Shown here: piece by piece, positions 16,686-26,270 of the stretch
How the letters are laid out: each line of letters begins with the position of its first letter
Position numbering within the stretch: position 1 is the first letter of the stretch
DNA from: Halosimplex salinum
GTDB lineage: Archaea > Halobacteriota > Halobacteria > Halobacteriales > Haloarculaceae
Length of the DNA stretch: 64,000 nucleotides
Assembly (NCBI RefSeq): GCF_003730195.1
Contig: NZ_QWGG01000001.1
Location: 1,039,671-1,103,670 of the forward strand
Reading direction: 5' to 3'
Position numbers and translations under genes: made by a program
The notes under the pieces: generated by a model
Told to the model about the DNA's origin: nothing
The model's input: the letters and a program-made list of their open reading frames with translations, nothing else
Databases searched by the model: none

Positions 16686-18083
16686 ATGGCCCGGAACGTC
16701 GTCTTCGTGGTCCTCGACTCCGTCCGGAAAGATTACTTCGACGAGTTCGCTCCCCGGCTGGCCGACGCGGCGGACGTCTCGTTCGAACACTGTCGCGCCG
16801 CGAGCAACTGGAGCCCCTCCAGTCACGGCGCGATCGTCACGGGCGAACTGCCGCACGTCTCCGGCCTCCACAGCCACGACCCCACCTACGACGACATCCC
16901 TCTCGAAGACACGTTCCTCGACGCCTTCGCCGACCACTACCGGTTCGCCGTCAGCAGCAACCTCTTCGTCGCGCGACCGTACGGCTTCGACGAGTACTTC
17001 GACGACTTCACCAACGTCTCCCGCCACTCCGTGTTCGCCGAGGGCGAGGAGATCGACTCATTCCTCCACGACGTCGACGCCGAGGGAGTCCGACGGTACG
17101 TGGAGTTCGTCAAGCAGGCGCTCGCCCACGACGAGACGGTCAAGAGCATCGCGAACGGACTGATGCTCAAGACGAACGACTACCTCGAGGGGGTGCCGAT
17201 CCCCCGGCTCTGGGACTACGGCGCGCGGACGCAGCTGTCCCACGCGACCGACCTCGCGGCGGCCGGCCGGGAACCGTTCTTCGGCTTCCTGAACCTGATG
17301 GAGACGCACAATCCGCACGCGAACAACGTCTTCTACGGCGCCGACGATGTCTCCGACGCCTGGTGGTCCGACAAACACCGGACGGTCCCGTTCAACAACT
17401 TGCTACTCGACGACCCGGACGGCTACGACGACCACGTCCAGCACTATCGCGACGTGTACGCCGCCTCAATCGAGTACGTCGACCGCCTGCTCGTCCCGTT
17501 CGTGGAGGAACTCCAGCGCGTGAGCGACCACGAGACGACCGTCGTCGTGACCGCCGACCACGGCGAGAACCTCTGTTACCCGGATGACGACGGCATGCTG
17601 GGCCACATCGGCAACGTCACCGAGTCCCTGCTACACGTCCCGCTGCTCGTGTTCAACGCGCCCGAGTCGGTGCGCGAACCCGACGACACGTACTTCTCCC
17701 AACTCGACCTCGGAACCCTGCTAGCGGGCCTCGCCGAGGACGAACTGCCCGTGGAGTACCGGGACAGAGTCCCCGTCGAGGTCGTCGGCGGCGCGCCGCC
17801 CGACCACGTCGAGAACTACGACTACTGGGACCGCATGATCCGCGCGGTGTACGACGGCGACCGCAAGTACGTCTGGGACTCCTTCGGCGACCGGACGGTC
17901 TACGGCATCGACCGCGACCGCCCCTGCCGGCAGACCGAAGTCGACGAACCGTGGGACGACACGGTCGAGGAACTCTTCGAAGTAGAGTTACACGAGTTCA
18001 AGGGCCGGTTCAGCGACGCACAGGAGAAAGACTGGGGCGACGACGTGCCGGAGGAGCGACTCAAGCGACTCGGGTATCTGTAG
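16686..18083 (+). CDS. Sulfatase-like AlkP-superfamily enzyme (Ser nucleophile)
   Basis: This 465-residue protein has no signal peptide. The N-terminal metal aspartate is in VVFVVLDSVRKDYFDEF. The nucleophile region ASNWSPSSHGAIVTG has Ser where sulfatases have Cys. Metal ligands continue in VTADHGENLCYPDDDGMLGHIGNVTESLLHVPL. A long insertion (residues about 110-215) separates the two halves, as in arylsulfatase-like proteins of haloarchaeal glycan clusters. The C-terminus ERLKRLGYL carries the LGY tag. The ATG at 16686 follows a TATA-like GATAAGCAT. It is the first gene of a long plus-strand run through the flippase and the GT-C transferase. Confidence 0.85.
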   Translation: MARNVVFVVLDSVRKDYFDEFAPRLADAADVSFEHCRAASNWSPSSHGAIVTGELPHVSGLHSHDPTYDDIPLEDTFLDAFADHYRFAVSSNLFVARPYGFDEYFDDFTNVSRHSVFAEGEEIDSFLHDVDAEGVRRYVEFVKQALAHDETVKSIANGLMLKTNDYLEGVPIPRLWDYGARTQLSHATDLAAAGREPFFGFLNLMETHNPHANNVFYGADDVSDAWWSDKHRTVPFNNLLLDDPDGYDDHVQHYRDVYAASIEYVDRLLVPFVEELQRVSDHETTVVVTADHGENLCYPDDDGMLGHIGNVTESLLHVPLLVFNAPESVREPDDTYFSQLDLGTLLAGLAEDELPVEYRDRVPVEVVGGAPPDHVENYDYWDRMIRAVYDGDRKYVWDSFGDRTVYGIDRDRPCRQTEVDEPWDDTVEELFEVELHEFKGRFSDAQEKDWGDDVPEERLKRLGYL

Positions 18084-18245
18084 GGTGGTCGCGGGACCCT
18101 GTCCCCGCAGCCACGGTTGTGGGAGAATTCCTCACGGTCGACGAGGAGAACACAAGGATTTCAAACCGTCGCAGAGAAGCGGACGCGTGTCAGAGAGAGT
18201 GGTGCGTTCGCGCCATCTGCGGCCGGATACCCGGGGGTTCGATCT

Positions 18246-19682
18246 GTGAGTTCTCGTATCGGAAAAACAGCTGTCATCCACTTCCTCACCCAGATCGGCA
18301 CGACCGTTGCCGGGTTTGTCGCGACGTGGTACATCAACTGGCGGCTCGGTCCGGGCGTCTTCGGTTCGTACTCCACGGCGCTCGCGCTGTTGTTCTGGTT
18401 GAACATCCCTGCGAGCGCGCTCGGCGATTCGATGACGAAACGCATCAGCGAGGGCGACCGACCCGGCGCGTTCGTCTCGACCGGATTCCTGTTGAACATC
18501 GGCATCCACCTCGCCATCGTCGCCGTCATCGTTGCGTTTCGCGGCCAGGTCAACGTATTCGTCGGCACGGATGTCGCGCTGTTGCTCGCCTCGCTGGTCG
18601 GGGGCCGAGGAGTGTTCGATGCGACGCTGTACGCCCTCAGGGGGAACAAACAGGTCGACACCGCCGGATTCGTCAAGACCGGGGAGCAGGTCGTCCGGTC
18701 GGCCGTCCAGATAGGAGCGCTGTTCTTCCTCGGCGTGGGCGTCGCAGGGCTCGTCGCGGGATACAGCGTCGCGGTGGCTATTTCGACCGTAGCGGGACTA
18801 TTCGTCCTGAAAACACGGTACGAGCGGCCGTCCATGGAGCAGGTTCGAAGCTTGTTCGCGTTCGCTCGGTTCGCCTGGCTCGGGACGATCAAGAACAAGG
18901 CGTTCGCCTGGTCAGACGTGATGATGATGCGGGCGCTCAGTCTCTCTATCGTCGGGCTCGCGAGCGTCTCGAAGGTCCAGATCGGTATCTACACTGTCTC
19001 GTGGACGGTCGCGTCCGTCCTCGCGCTGTTCAGTATCTCGATCAACAAGACGCTCTTCCCCGAGATCAGCGAACTGGGCGTGAAAGACGATTACGACCAG
19101 ATCCATCACCTCCTCAACGAGGGCATCGCGTTCACGGGGGTCTTGCTCGTCCCCGGACTCCTCGGCGCCGTCACGGTCGGAGAGACGCTGTTGACGATAT
19201 TCGGGCCAGAGTACGCCCGCGGAGGGACGATTCTGGTCGTCCTCATCGCTGCCCGTCTGTTCGCGGCCTACGGGGACTACCTGAACAACGCGATAAACGC
19301 CGTTAATCGGCCCGACGTGGCGTTCAAGGTCAACTTCGTCTACGTCGTCGCGAACCTCTCACTGAACGCGGTTCTCATAACCCTGTTCGGCTGGTACGGC
19401 GCAGCGGCCGCGACCGCGCTGTCGGCGCTCGGCAGCGTCGCTGTGGCCGGGTACGCGCTGTCGACCATCATCGGCTCTATCGACGTTCCGTACGGTGAAA
19501 TCGCCCGGCAACTCGCCGCGTCGGCGCTCATGTTCGCAGTCGTATTCGGCCTCGACAGCGTCCTCCCCCAGACACTCCTCACAGCTATCGTGATCGTGGC
19601 CGTCGGTGCTGCCCTGTACATCACGTCGCTGACGGCCATCTCCAGTCGCGTTCGGACGAAGCTGTTTTCGGTACTGGCCTGA
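18246..19682 (+). CDS. Polysaccharide/oligosaccharide flippase (MOP superfamily)
   Basis: This 478-residue integral membrane protein has 12-14 hydrophobic helices and is of the Wzx/polysaccharide-biosynthesis-protein type. Such proteins move lipid-linked oligosaccharides across the cytoplasmic membrane. Family features include the N-terminal FLTQIGTTVAGFVATWYINWRLGP, the GPEYARGGTILVVLIAARLFAAYGDYLN region and an inner FPEISELG block after the first six helices. I chose the GTG at 18246 (VSSRIGKTAVIHF), because the 43 upstream in-frame residues are polar and unlike the family; a leaderless GTG start is plausible. In Haloferax the related AglR is implicated in translocating dolichol-linked mannose. 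Neighbours are AlkP and GT-C genes. Confidence 0.85.
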   Translation: MSSRIGKTAVIHFLTQIGTTVAGFVATWYINWRLGPGVFGSYSTALALLFWLNIPASALGDSMTKRISEGDRPGAFVSTGFLLNIGIHLAIVAVIVAFRGQVNVFVGTDVALLLASLVGGRGVFDATLYALRGNKQVDTAGFVKTGEQVVRSAVQIGALFFLGVGVAGLVAGYSVAVAISTVAGLFVLKTRYERPSMEQVRSLFAFARFAWLGTIKNKAFAWSDVMMMRALSLSIVGLASVSKVQIGIYTVSWTVASVLALFSISINKTLFPEISELGVKDDYDQIHHLLNEGIAFTGVLLVPGLLGAVTVGETLLTIFGPEYARGGTILVVLIAARLFAAYGDYLNNAINAVNRPDVAFKVNFVYVVANLSLNAVLITLFGWYGAAAATALSALGSVAVAGYALSTIIGSIDVPYGEIARQLAASALMFAVVFGLDSVLPQTLLTAIVIVAVGAALYITSLTAISSRVRTKLFSVLA

Positions 19683-19745
19683 CCGGCGACCGTCGCCGAA
19701 CGCGATTTAGCAACCTTTTCGACAGCGAGCGAACAACCGGGCGAT

Positions 19746-21566
19746 ATGTCTCGGGGACGCGAGGTGTTCCGTCGGCCGGTCGAACGGATTCGCGCCGACG
19801 TCGCGGCCGACCCGTATCTGCCGTATCTGCTCTTGCTGGCGCTGGTAACGTGTGGGTTCGGCGTCTGGTTTCGGCTCCCGAACTTCGCCGCGCCGGACGA
19901 GTACTCCCGGTTGATCCAGCCGATGAAAGTCGCCGGCGAGTTCGTCGCCGACCCGAGGTTCGAGTCCGTCAGAGCGGGCATCACGGACGGACGGGCCCTC
20001 GGTGCGACCTTCTACCTCTACGCGGTCGTGCTCGCTCCCGTCTTCCTCGTCGTTCTCGCGAGCGGGAACCTCGGCGAGTTCGCCACGCTCGGCACCATCG
20101 AGTCGCGGTGGGACCTCTGGCACGCCGCACCGGCGTGGTTCTGGGCCGGGTCGGTCCTGCTCGGACGCCTCGTCAGCGTCGCTCTCGGCGTCGGGTGTGT
20201 CTACCTGACCTATCGCCTCGGCGTCGAACTGCGCGACCGTTTCGCCGGGCGCCTCGCCGCGCTCCTGCTCGCGCTCTCGCTCGGGTTCTTCTCGCAGGCC
20301 CACATGATCGGGGAGGACCTCCCGATGCTCTTCCTCCTGCTCGCATCCGTCCTGCTGGCCGGACGCTACGTCGAGAGCGGCCGGCCCGTCCACTTCCTGC
20401 TCGGGTGTCTCACCGGCGGCCTCGCCATCGCGTTCAAACTCTCGGGCGGCGCGGCCGCGGTCGTCCTCGGCGTCGCCCTCCTCGTCCGCGCCGGCCGCAG
20501 CGACGATCCGCTCGGCGAGCTGACGCGACCGCGTGTCGTGCTGGGAGGGCTCGTAGTCGGCGCCCTGTCGGTCACCGTCGGCATCCCGAGCGTCCTGCTC
20601 GGCGGCCCGATGGAGCTGCTGACCAGAGCGGGCGGATCGATCGCCTCGAAGACCGGGAAGTCGGGCGGCCTGGACGCGCCGATCTGGTACTGGCTGTTGC
20701 GACAGTACGTCCGCGGTCTCGGACTGCCGCTGTTCGTCGCTACCGTCGCCGGTGCGGTCGCTACGGTCGGTCACCTCGTCGAACGCCGCGGCCGGGTCGA
20801 CCCGCTCTACTGGCTGTTGCTGACGGCCGCCGCGGTGTTCCTGTTCGTCTACTCCGGGTGGGAGTTCGTCCGCCTCCGGCACGTCGTGCCGACGTTTCCA
20901 CCCCTGCTCGTCCTGTTCGCGGCGGCGGCGAGTCGCTGGCGGGAGAGCGACCGTCCGCGACTGCGGACGGGGATCCGCGCCGCGCTCGTCGTCGTGGTGC
21001 TGTCGACCGCGCTGACGGCCGGTGTCGCGGAAGCCGGGTACGTGACGGAGCCGCGTGACCAGGCGACCCGCTGGATCGCCGCGAACGCGGCGTCGGGAGA
21101 GACGGTGACGGTGTACGAGAACTCCGTCGCGGACATCGCGACGCCACACGGGCGAGAGACGAGTCACTTCGACTACCGGGAGCAACAGGCCACGTCGAAC
21201 GCTTCGCTCGTGTCGAACGAGTCGCGGTACACCGAGTGGATGACCGACACGCCAGACCGGGAGCCCGCGTTCGTCCAACTGACGGCGAACGAACTGGCCT
21301 ACGTCGACCCGACAGACACCGACTATCACCAGTACCCGGAGCGTCGCGAGTACATCGAGGGGCTCCTGAACGGGGAGTACGGCTACGAGGTCGTCGCGGA
21401 GTTCGGCCGCTGGGAGCGGACGGAGACGCTCCGGGACGACTTCCGGCAGGCGGTCTTCACGCCGGAGGTCGAGGGACAGGAGCGGTACGTCGTGATACTG
21501 GCGCCGGAAGAGCGGGTCGGGCCGGGAGAGACGGCGACGCGGGCGGGCGTGCGATCCGCCGACTGA
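19746..21566 (+). CDS. GT-C membrane glycosyltransferase (ArnT/PMT-like)
   Basis: This 606-residue polytopic protein has roughly 11-12 helices in its first 420 residues. The first extracytoplasmic loop contains FAAPDEYSRL, the acidic DE pair characteristic of GT-C enzymes that use polyprenyl-phosphate sugars. A second acidic motif, GEDLPM, follows the fifth helix. Residues about 430-606 form a soluble domain facing outside, with repeated acidic segments. The fold suggests transfer of a sugar from dolichyl phosphate to a lipid-linked or protein-linked glycan on the outer face, as AglS does in Haloferax. It lies 63 bp after the flippase gene and 85 bp before an AlkP gene, so it probably belongs to the same operon. 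Confidence 0.8.
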   Translation: MSRGREVFRRPVERIRADVAADPYLPYLLLLALVTCGFGVWFRLPNFAAPDEYSRLIQPMKVAGEFVADPRFESVRAGITDGRALGATFYLYAVVLAPVFLVVLASGNLGEFATLGTIESRWDLWHAAPAWFWAGSVLLGRLVSVALGVGCVYLTYRLGVELRDRFAGRLAALLLALSLGFFSQAHMIGEDLPMLFLLLASVLLAGRYVESGRPVHFLLGCLTGGLAIAFKLSGGAAAVVLGVALLVRAGRSDDPLGELTRPRVVLGGLVVGALSVTVGIPSVLLGGPMELLTRAGGSIASKTGKSGGLDAPIWYWLLRQYVRGLGLPLFVATVAGAVATVGHLVERRGRVDPLYWLLLTAAAVFLFVYSGWEFVRLRHVVPTFPPLLVLFAAAASRWRESDRPRLRTGIRAALVVVVLSTALTAGVAEAGYVTEPRDQATRWIAANAASGETVTVYENSVADIATPHGRETSHFDYREQQATSNASLVSNESRYTEWMTDTPDREPAFVQLTANELAYVDPTDTDYHQYPERREYIEGLLNGEYGYEVVAEFGRWERTETLRDDFRQAVFTPEVEGQERYVVILAPEERVGPGETATRAGVRSAD

Positions 21567-21651
21567 GCCCGCCGGGGCGCCCGGCAGTCGCGGACTGCGT
21601 GCTTCCGAAGAGGTTGTATACGTGCCCGAAAAATGGAGAGACGAGCTCTGT

Positions 21652-22800
21652 ATGAGAGATGTCGTTCTACTAACGGCCGACTCGGTTCGCCGGGACTACG
21701 TGGACGCGATGCCGTTCGTCGACTCCCACGACGTCCTGACCGGCGTCACCGCCGGGCACTACACCCGCCCGAGTCTGGCCGCCCTCCAGTCCTCGCGTCT
21801 GCGAGCGTCCGTCCAGTCGAAGGTCATCGGGCCCGCGCTCGCCGAGGTGTTCGGCGAGGCCGGGTACACGACGATCGGGCTCGTTCCGACCGCGCAGGCC
21901 GACCCGGCGTTCGATTTCGACGCCGGGTTCGACCACTACGACAACTACATGAGCGGGTCCGGGAACGCCGCGAAGAACCGGCGGAGCGGTCTCCGGGAGT
22001 TCTTCGGTTCGTTCGACATCGTCAGGCAGGTGTACCGACGCGTCTATCCGATGGAGGCCAACATGGACGACCTCCCCGCCGACGATGCGGTCGTCGACGA
22101 AGCCATCGAGCGGTTCGACGACGCCGACGGCCCGCGGTTCATCTGGGTCCACCAGATGGAGAGCCACAGACCGTACGGCACCGGGGGAGACGCTATCCCC
22201 GGTTCGATCGACCGGAAAGCCGAAGCGAGCGGCGGCCATCACTGGTTCGGGTCCTCCGAAGTCACCGAGACGGAGCGCGAGACGATCCTCGACGCCTACC
22301 GTGCCTCCCTGGGCCGTGTGGACGCCAGGATCGAGCGGTTCCTCGACGAGATAGACAGCGACGACCCGATCTTCGCGTTCGCCGCCGACCACGGCGACGA
22401 GTTCGGCGAGGAGGAGTACTACTACCACCAGGGGTACCGGCGACGCGTCGCCGACCCGATCATCCGCGTCCCGGTCGTCCTCGACGGCGTCGACACGGTG
22501 GGCGACCGGCTCAGTCTACTCGACGTCGCACCGACCCTCGTCGAGAGCGCCGGGCTGACCGCACCCGAAGAGTGGCAGGGCAACGACCTGACTGAGACGA
22601 CGACCGACGAGACGCTGACCGTCGCCCCGTGGCACGATTCTGCCACCGTGGCCTGGCAGGACTTCGAACGCAAACTGGTCGCTCGCGACGCGGACGTCTC
22701 CATCGCCGAGCGCGGCGAGGAGGTCGCAGTCGAGCGGTCCGACGTCTCCGACGAAGTCGAACAGCAACTCCAGAACCTCGGTTACACGGACGCGGGGTGA
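21652..22800 (+). CDS. Sulfatase-like AlkP-superfamily enzyme (Thr nucleophile)
   Basis: This 382-residue protein has the metal aspartate in VVLLTADSVRRDYVD. The nucleophile region reads HYTRPSLAALQSS, with Thr at the cysteine position of C-x-P-S-x. Further ligands are in FAADHGDEFGEEEYYYHQGYRRRVADPIIRVPV. No signal peptide is seen. The LGY tag appears four residues before the end (QQLQNLGYTDAG). I start it at the ATG at 21652, because the upstream ten codons overlap a TATA-like GGTTGTATACG element at 21612-21622. The following sulfatase-like gene begins 6 bp after its stop, so translation is probably coupled. Confidence 0.84.
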   Translation: MRDVVLLTADSVRRDYVDAMPFVDSHDVLTGVTAGHYTRPSLAALQSSRLRASVQSKVIGPALAEVFGEAGYTTIGLVPTAQADPAFDFDAGFDHYDNYMSGSGNAAKNRRSGLREFFGSFDIVRQVYRRVYPMEANMDDLPADDAVVDEAIERFDDADGPRFIWVHQMESHRPYGTGGDAIPGSIDRKAEASGGHHWFGSSEVTETERETILDAYRASLGRVDARIERFLDEIDSDDPIFAFAADHGDEFGEEEYYYHQGYRRRVADPIIRVPVVLDGVDTVGDRLSLLDVAPTLVESAGLTAPEEWQGNDLTETTTDETLTVAPWHDSATVAWQDFERKLVARDADVSIAERGEEVAVERSDVSDEVEQQLQNLGYTDAG

Positions 22801-22806
22801 CGCCGG

Positions 22807-24096
22807 ATGTCGAACCCAAATCTGCTGTTCGTCTGTGTCGACTGCCTCCGTGACGACTTCGTCGACACCGAGCACGCCGACACTCCCTTCCTCGACGGCC
22901 TCGTCGAGCGAGGCACCCACTACAGCCAGATGTACTCCACGGCGACGACGACGACGCCCTGCGTGACGAGTTTCATGACGGGGACGTACTCCGAACGGAA
23001 CGGCGTCTACTCGCTGGAGGAGGCGAAACTCGACGAGGGCGTGCCGACGCTCGCCGAGCACCTCTCGGCGGCGGGGTACGACACCCGGGCGCTCGTGACG
23101 GGACCCATCGTCGCCGACACCGGTCTCGACCGCGGGTTCGACGAGTATCACTATCGGGACCGGCGTGCGGAACTCGTCGGCGACTGGTTCGACGACGCCG
23201 TCGCGGAACTCGAGGACGTATCGGAGCCGTTCTTCTGTTATCTCCACCTCTGGGAGATCCACACGCCCGTCGACGTCCCGGACGGGTACGACGACCCCGA
23301 GTACGGACGCTACCCGTACGCGCGGACGTTGTCCGCGCTCGACCGCAGTCTGGAGGCGTTCTGCGACAGGCTGCCCGAGAACACGGTCGTCGCCGTCCAC
23401 GGCGACCACGGCGAGGCGATCGCGTACCGGGACAGCTACCTGCACAAGGTGCTGAAGTTCCTCCGAACGGGCGTCCGCTACGGGCTGGGCGTCGACACGC
23501 GGTCGACCGAACGCAAGCTGAAGCGGCGTTTCGACCGCGACCCACCCATCCACGACCACTTCATGGAGGACGCCCACGGCGAGAACGTCTTCGACTTCAC
23601 CACGAACGTGCCGTTCGTACTCGCCGGCCCCGGCGTCGAGTCGGACTCGGTCGACGCGCAGGTCAGGCAGGTAGACATCATGCCGACGCTGCTCGACGCC
23701 GTCGGCGTCGACCGCGAGGAGACGACCCAGAGCGCCGCGAGCGAAGCAGCGGCCGACGGCGGTGACGAGTCGCCAGCCCGACTAGACGGGCGCTCGCTGC
23801 TCCCGCCCGGCGAGGTCGACGACCGCGACGCGTACGTCCGAGCCTGCGGGAAGGCGCTGATCCGCGAGGAGAACTGGCAGCGCGGCGTCCGTTCCGGCGG
23901 CTGGAAGTACGTCGAGTACCCCAATCGCGACTGGGAGCCGGAGCTGTACGACCTCGAGGCCGATCCGGACGAACTGAACCCGGTCGAGGACGACAGGGTG
24001 GCCAGCCGACTCAGAGCGCGGATTCCCGAGGAAGGCGTCCGCGAGACCGAGAAACTCGAGATCGACGGACTCCTCGAAGACCTCGGCTACAAGTAA
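22807..24096 (+). CDS. Sulfatase-like AlkP-superfamily enzyme (Thr nucleophile)
   Basis: This 429-residue protein begins NLLFVCVDCLRDDF, a sulfatase-type metal site. The nucleophile segment is TTTTPCVTSFMTGTYSERNGVYS: aligning the downstream TG to the sulfatase motif puts Thr at the catalytic position and Cys three residues later, so the formylglycine signature is not met. Metal ligands recur in VAVHGDHGEA. The C-terminal region (WKYVEYPNRDWEPELYDLEADPDELNPV) is the arylsulfatase-type end segment, which makes this the most sulfatase-like of the six. It ends LLEDLGYK, the LGY tag. It is co-transcribed with the preceding gene and convergent with the DUF2304-GT2 gene. Confidence 0.86.
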   Translation: MSNPNLLFVCVDCLRDDFVDTEHADTPFLDGLVERGTHYSQMYSTATTTTPCVTSFMTGTYSERNGVYSLEEAKLDEGVPTLAEHLSAAGYDTRALVTGPIVADTGLDRGFDEYHYRDRRAELVGDWFDDAVAELEDVSEPFFCYLHLWEIHTPVDVPDGYDDPEYGRYPYARTLSALDRSLEAFCDRLPENTVVAVHGDHGEAIAYRDSYLHKVLKFLRTGVRYGLGVDTRSTERKLKRRFDRDPPIHDHFMEDAHGENVFDFTTNVPFVLAGPGVESDSVDAQVRQVDIMPTLLDAVGVDREETTQSAASEAAADGGDESPARLDGRSLLPPGEVDDRDAYVRACGKALIREENWQRGVRSGGWKYVEYPNRDWEPELYDLEADPDELNPVEDDRVASRLRARIPEEGVRETEKLEIDGLLEDLGYK

Positions 24097-24171
24097 CGCC
24101 GGCGGCCCGGCCGCGGCTCTCGTTCCGGTAGAATGCTCGCTCCGGTCGTTCTCCTGCCTCGACCGGGTCGG

Positions 24172-25245
24172 TCACCGGATCCAGGTGACGAGAATCGTCC
24201 GCGCGAGCCCGACCGCGTACCCCAGTTTCGGCTTCTTCGTCTCGCCGGCCTCGCGCTCGTGGATGGTGACTGGCACCTCCACGATGCGCAGGCCGTTCTT
24301 GCGCGACTCGATGATGAGCTCCGGCGCCGAGAATCGCTCCTCGGTGAGCGTCAGCTCTTCGAGGCGGGAGCCCCTGATGGCGCGGAAGCCGTTCGTGCAG
24401 TCGGTGATGTCCGTCTTGGCGAGACGGTTGATCAGCCAGGTGAAGGTGCGGATACCGCCCCGACGGGTGATGGAGTTGCCGGAGTTGTCCTCGCCGCGGT
24501 AGCGAGAGCCGAGCACGTAGTCGGCCTCGTCGTCGACGATAGGGCGGACGAGTTCCGGCAACTGGTCGACGGGGTGCTGGCCGTCGGCGTCCATCGTGAC
24601 GACGATGTCGGCGCCGTGCTGGCGCGCGATGTCGAACCCGGTCTTGAGGGCGCCGCCCTGGCCCTGGTTGATCGGGTGTTCGACGACGATGGCGTCGTAC
24701 TCGTCCGCCGCCCGGCGAGTGGCGTCGTCGGAGCCGTCGGAGACGACGACCGCCTGGACGACGTGGTCGTGGATCCGGCCGGGGAGCTCCGCGAGGACGG
24801 GCCCGATGGTGTCGGCCTCGTTGTACGCCGGGATGACGACGTAGAGGGTTCGTTCGTCGACTGCGGCGTCGGTGGTCGCCTGCTGGACGGTCAGACTCCG
24901 GGTGAGGTCGCTGACGACCCGCTGGCTCGTGTTGAGCTGCGAGATGAGATAGAAGATCAGCACGAGGAACGTGACGTTCGCGAAGATCTGGATGAGGATG
25001 AACCGGCTCTCGAGGTTGAGCAGGCCCGCGAGCGACCCGTACAGACCGGGCGCGAACGCGACGGTCAGCAGTCCGAGCGCGACGGCGACGGCGAGGCCGA
25101 ACTCGACCCGCGAGAACGTCGTGCGGTAGCGCTCGAACCCCCACAGGAGCGTCACGACGGCCAGCCCGAGAAAGAGCAGTGACAGCGCCTCGTTGCTCAG
25201 CCCCGGGAGAACGGCCATGGGCGCGACCGGCGGGTTCGGCAGCAT
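24172..25245 (-). CDS. DUF2304-GT2 fusion, dolichyl-phosphate sugar synthase-like
   Basis: This is a 357-residue membrane-bound protein. Residues about 10-110 contain three hydrophobic helices with the DUF2304 layout (FERYRTTFSRVEFGLAVAVALGLLTVAFAPG, then ILIQIFANVTFLVLIFYLISQL). The glycosyltransferase family 2 domain follows (VVIPAYNEADTIGPVL, VSDGSDDAT, TMDADGQHPVDQLPELV, NGFRAI, SAPELIIESRKNG). It resembles dolichyl-phosphate mannose/glucose synthases, which make the lipid-linked sugars used by GT-C enzymes. In many archaea DUF2304 and the transferase are separate adjacent genes; here they are one chain. The start at 25245 is likely; an ATG at 25218 is also possible. Confidence 0.82.
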   Translation of the reverse strand: MLPNPPVAPMAVLPGLSNEALSLLFLGLAVVTLLWGFERYRTTFSRVEFGLAVAVALGLLTVAFAPGLYGSLAGLLNLESRFILIQIFANVTFLVLIFYLISQLNTSQRVVSDLTRSLTVQQATTDAAVDERTLYVVIPAYNEADTIGPVLAELPGRIHDHVVQAVVVSDGSDDATRRAADEYDAIVVEHPINQGQGGALKTGFDIARQHGADIVVTMDADGQHPVDQLPELVRPIVDDEADYVLGSRYRGEDNSGNSITRRGGIRTFTWLINRLAKTDITDCTNGFRAIRGSRLEELTLTEERFSAPELIIESRKNGLRIVEVPVTIHEREAGETKKPKLGYAVGLARTILVTWIR

Positions 25246-25404
25246 CGTTTCGTGTCGTTGGTCAGACTCGGACGATTTGTATCTGCCGGTCCGGGGGTCA
25301 GCCGTGAGACCGGCGCGGAGAACCGACGAGGCAGACGGTTGCCCTCGGGAGAAACACATCGCCCAAGTAGGGCGGGAGTGTACCGCCGATAGGTCGACCC
25401 GCCG

Positions 25405-26268
25405 ATGTCCAGGACACAGGCCGCTCTCTCCGTCGATTTCGAGTACTTCACGCACCTGCCGGCCTACCGCGGCGCCCGCGGCACGACCGACCGGCCCGCG
25501 GTCGGCCTCGACGGCGTCACGAGCCTGCTCGACGCGTTCGAACGAGCGGACGCGACGGGGACGTTCTTCACTGTCGGCGAAATCGCCGACGAGCGGCCCG
25601 AGGTCCTGCAGCGCGTCGCCGACGCCGGCCACGAGATCGGGGGGCACACGCACACCCATCAGCACCTCTCGGACCTCTCCGAGTCCGAGCGTCGCGAGGA
25701 ACTGGCGACGTCGAGAGAGCGACTGGAAGCGGTCACCGGCGAATCGGTCACCGGCTTTCGCGCGCCGTCGTTCGACCTCGGCCCCGACCACTTCGGGACG
25801 CTCGCGGAACTGGGGTACGAGTACGACTCGAGTGTCGTCCCCTGCCGGTCGATCCCGGGCTGGTACGGCGGCGAGTTCGACGCCGAGCGGCCGGTCCGGG
25901 CGAGCGCAGTCGACCCGGACGCACCCGACCACGTGGCCGAAGTTCCGGTCTCCGTGATGCCGCGACTCAGACTCCCGCTGACGGGAACCTGGATCCGATT
26001 CTTCGGCGTCCAGTACACGATCCTCGGGATGCGCCTGCTCGCCCGGCGCGGGATCGCACCGGTGCTGTACGTCCACCCCTGGGAACTCGTCGACCTCCCG
26101 GCGGTCGAGGGAGTCCCCAAGCGCGTGTACGTCAGGACGGGGGCGTACATGCGTCGAGCCGTCCGAAAGATACTCGCGCAGCCGTTCGAGTTCGTCTCGG
26201 TCGGGCGCCTCGCCGAGCGTGTCGGCCCGACGGCCGGGAACGCCGCGTCAGCGGCCGGGAGTGAGTAG
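25405..26268 (+). CDS. Polysaccharide deacetylase (NodB domain)
   Basis: This is a 287-residue carbohydrate esterase family 4 protein. The catalytic/metal aspartate is in ALSVDFEYF. The metal histidines are in GGHTHTHQHLSDLS. The motif RAPSFDLGPDHF and a C-terminal leucine/histidine segment (VLYVHPWEL) complete the NodB site. It would remove acetyl groups from N-acetylated sugars of a surface glycan. There is no obvious signal peptide, so it may act on cytoplasmic or lipid-linked intermediates. Its stop is 2 bp before the GTG start of the LPG-synthase-like gene, so the two are translationally coupled. Confidence 0.88.
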   Translation: MSRTQAALSVDFEYFTHLPAYRGARGTTDRPAVGLDGVTSLLDAFERADATGTFFTVGEIADERPEVLQRVADAGHEIGGHTHTHQHLSDLSESERREELATSRERLEAVTGESVTGFRAPSFDLGPDHFGTLAELGYEYDSSVVPCRSIPGWYGGEFDAERPVRASAVDPDAPDHVAEVPVSVMPRLRLPLTGTWIRFFGVQYTILGMRLLARRGIAPVLYVHPWELVDLPAVEGVPKRVYVRTGAYMRRAVRKILAQPFEFVSVGRLAERVGPTAGNAASAAGSE

Positions 26269-26270
26269 CC

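Noticed and set aside
22516..23577. Minus-strand frame opposite the two sulfatase-like genes
   Set aside because: It spans two real genes antisense and consists of Val/Asp/Arg-rich shadow sequence.
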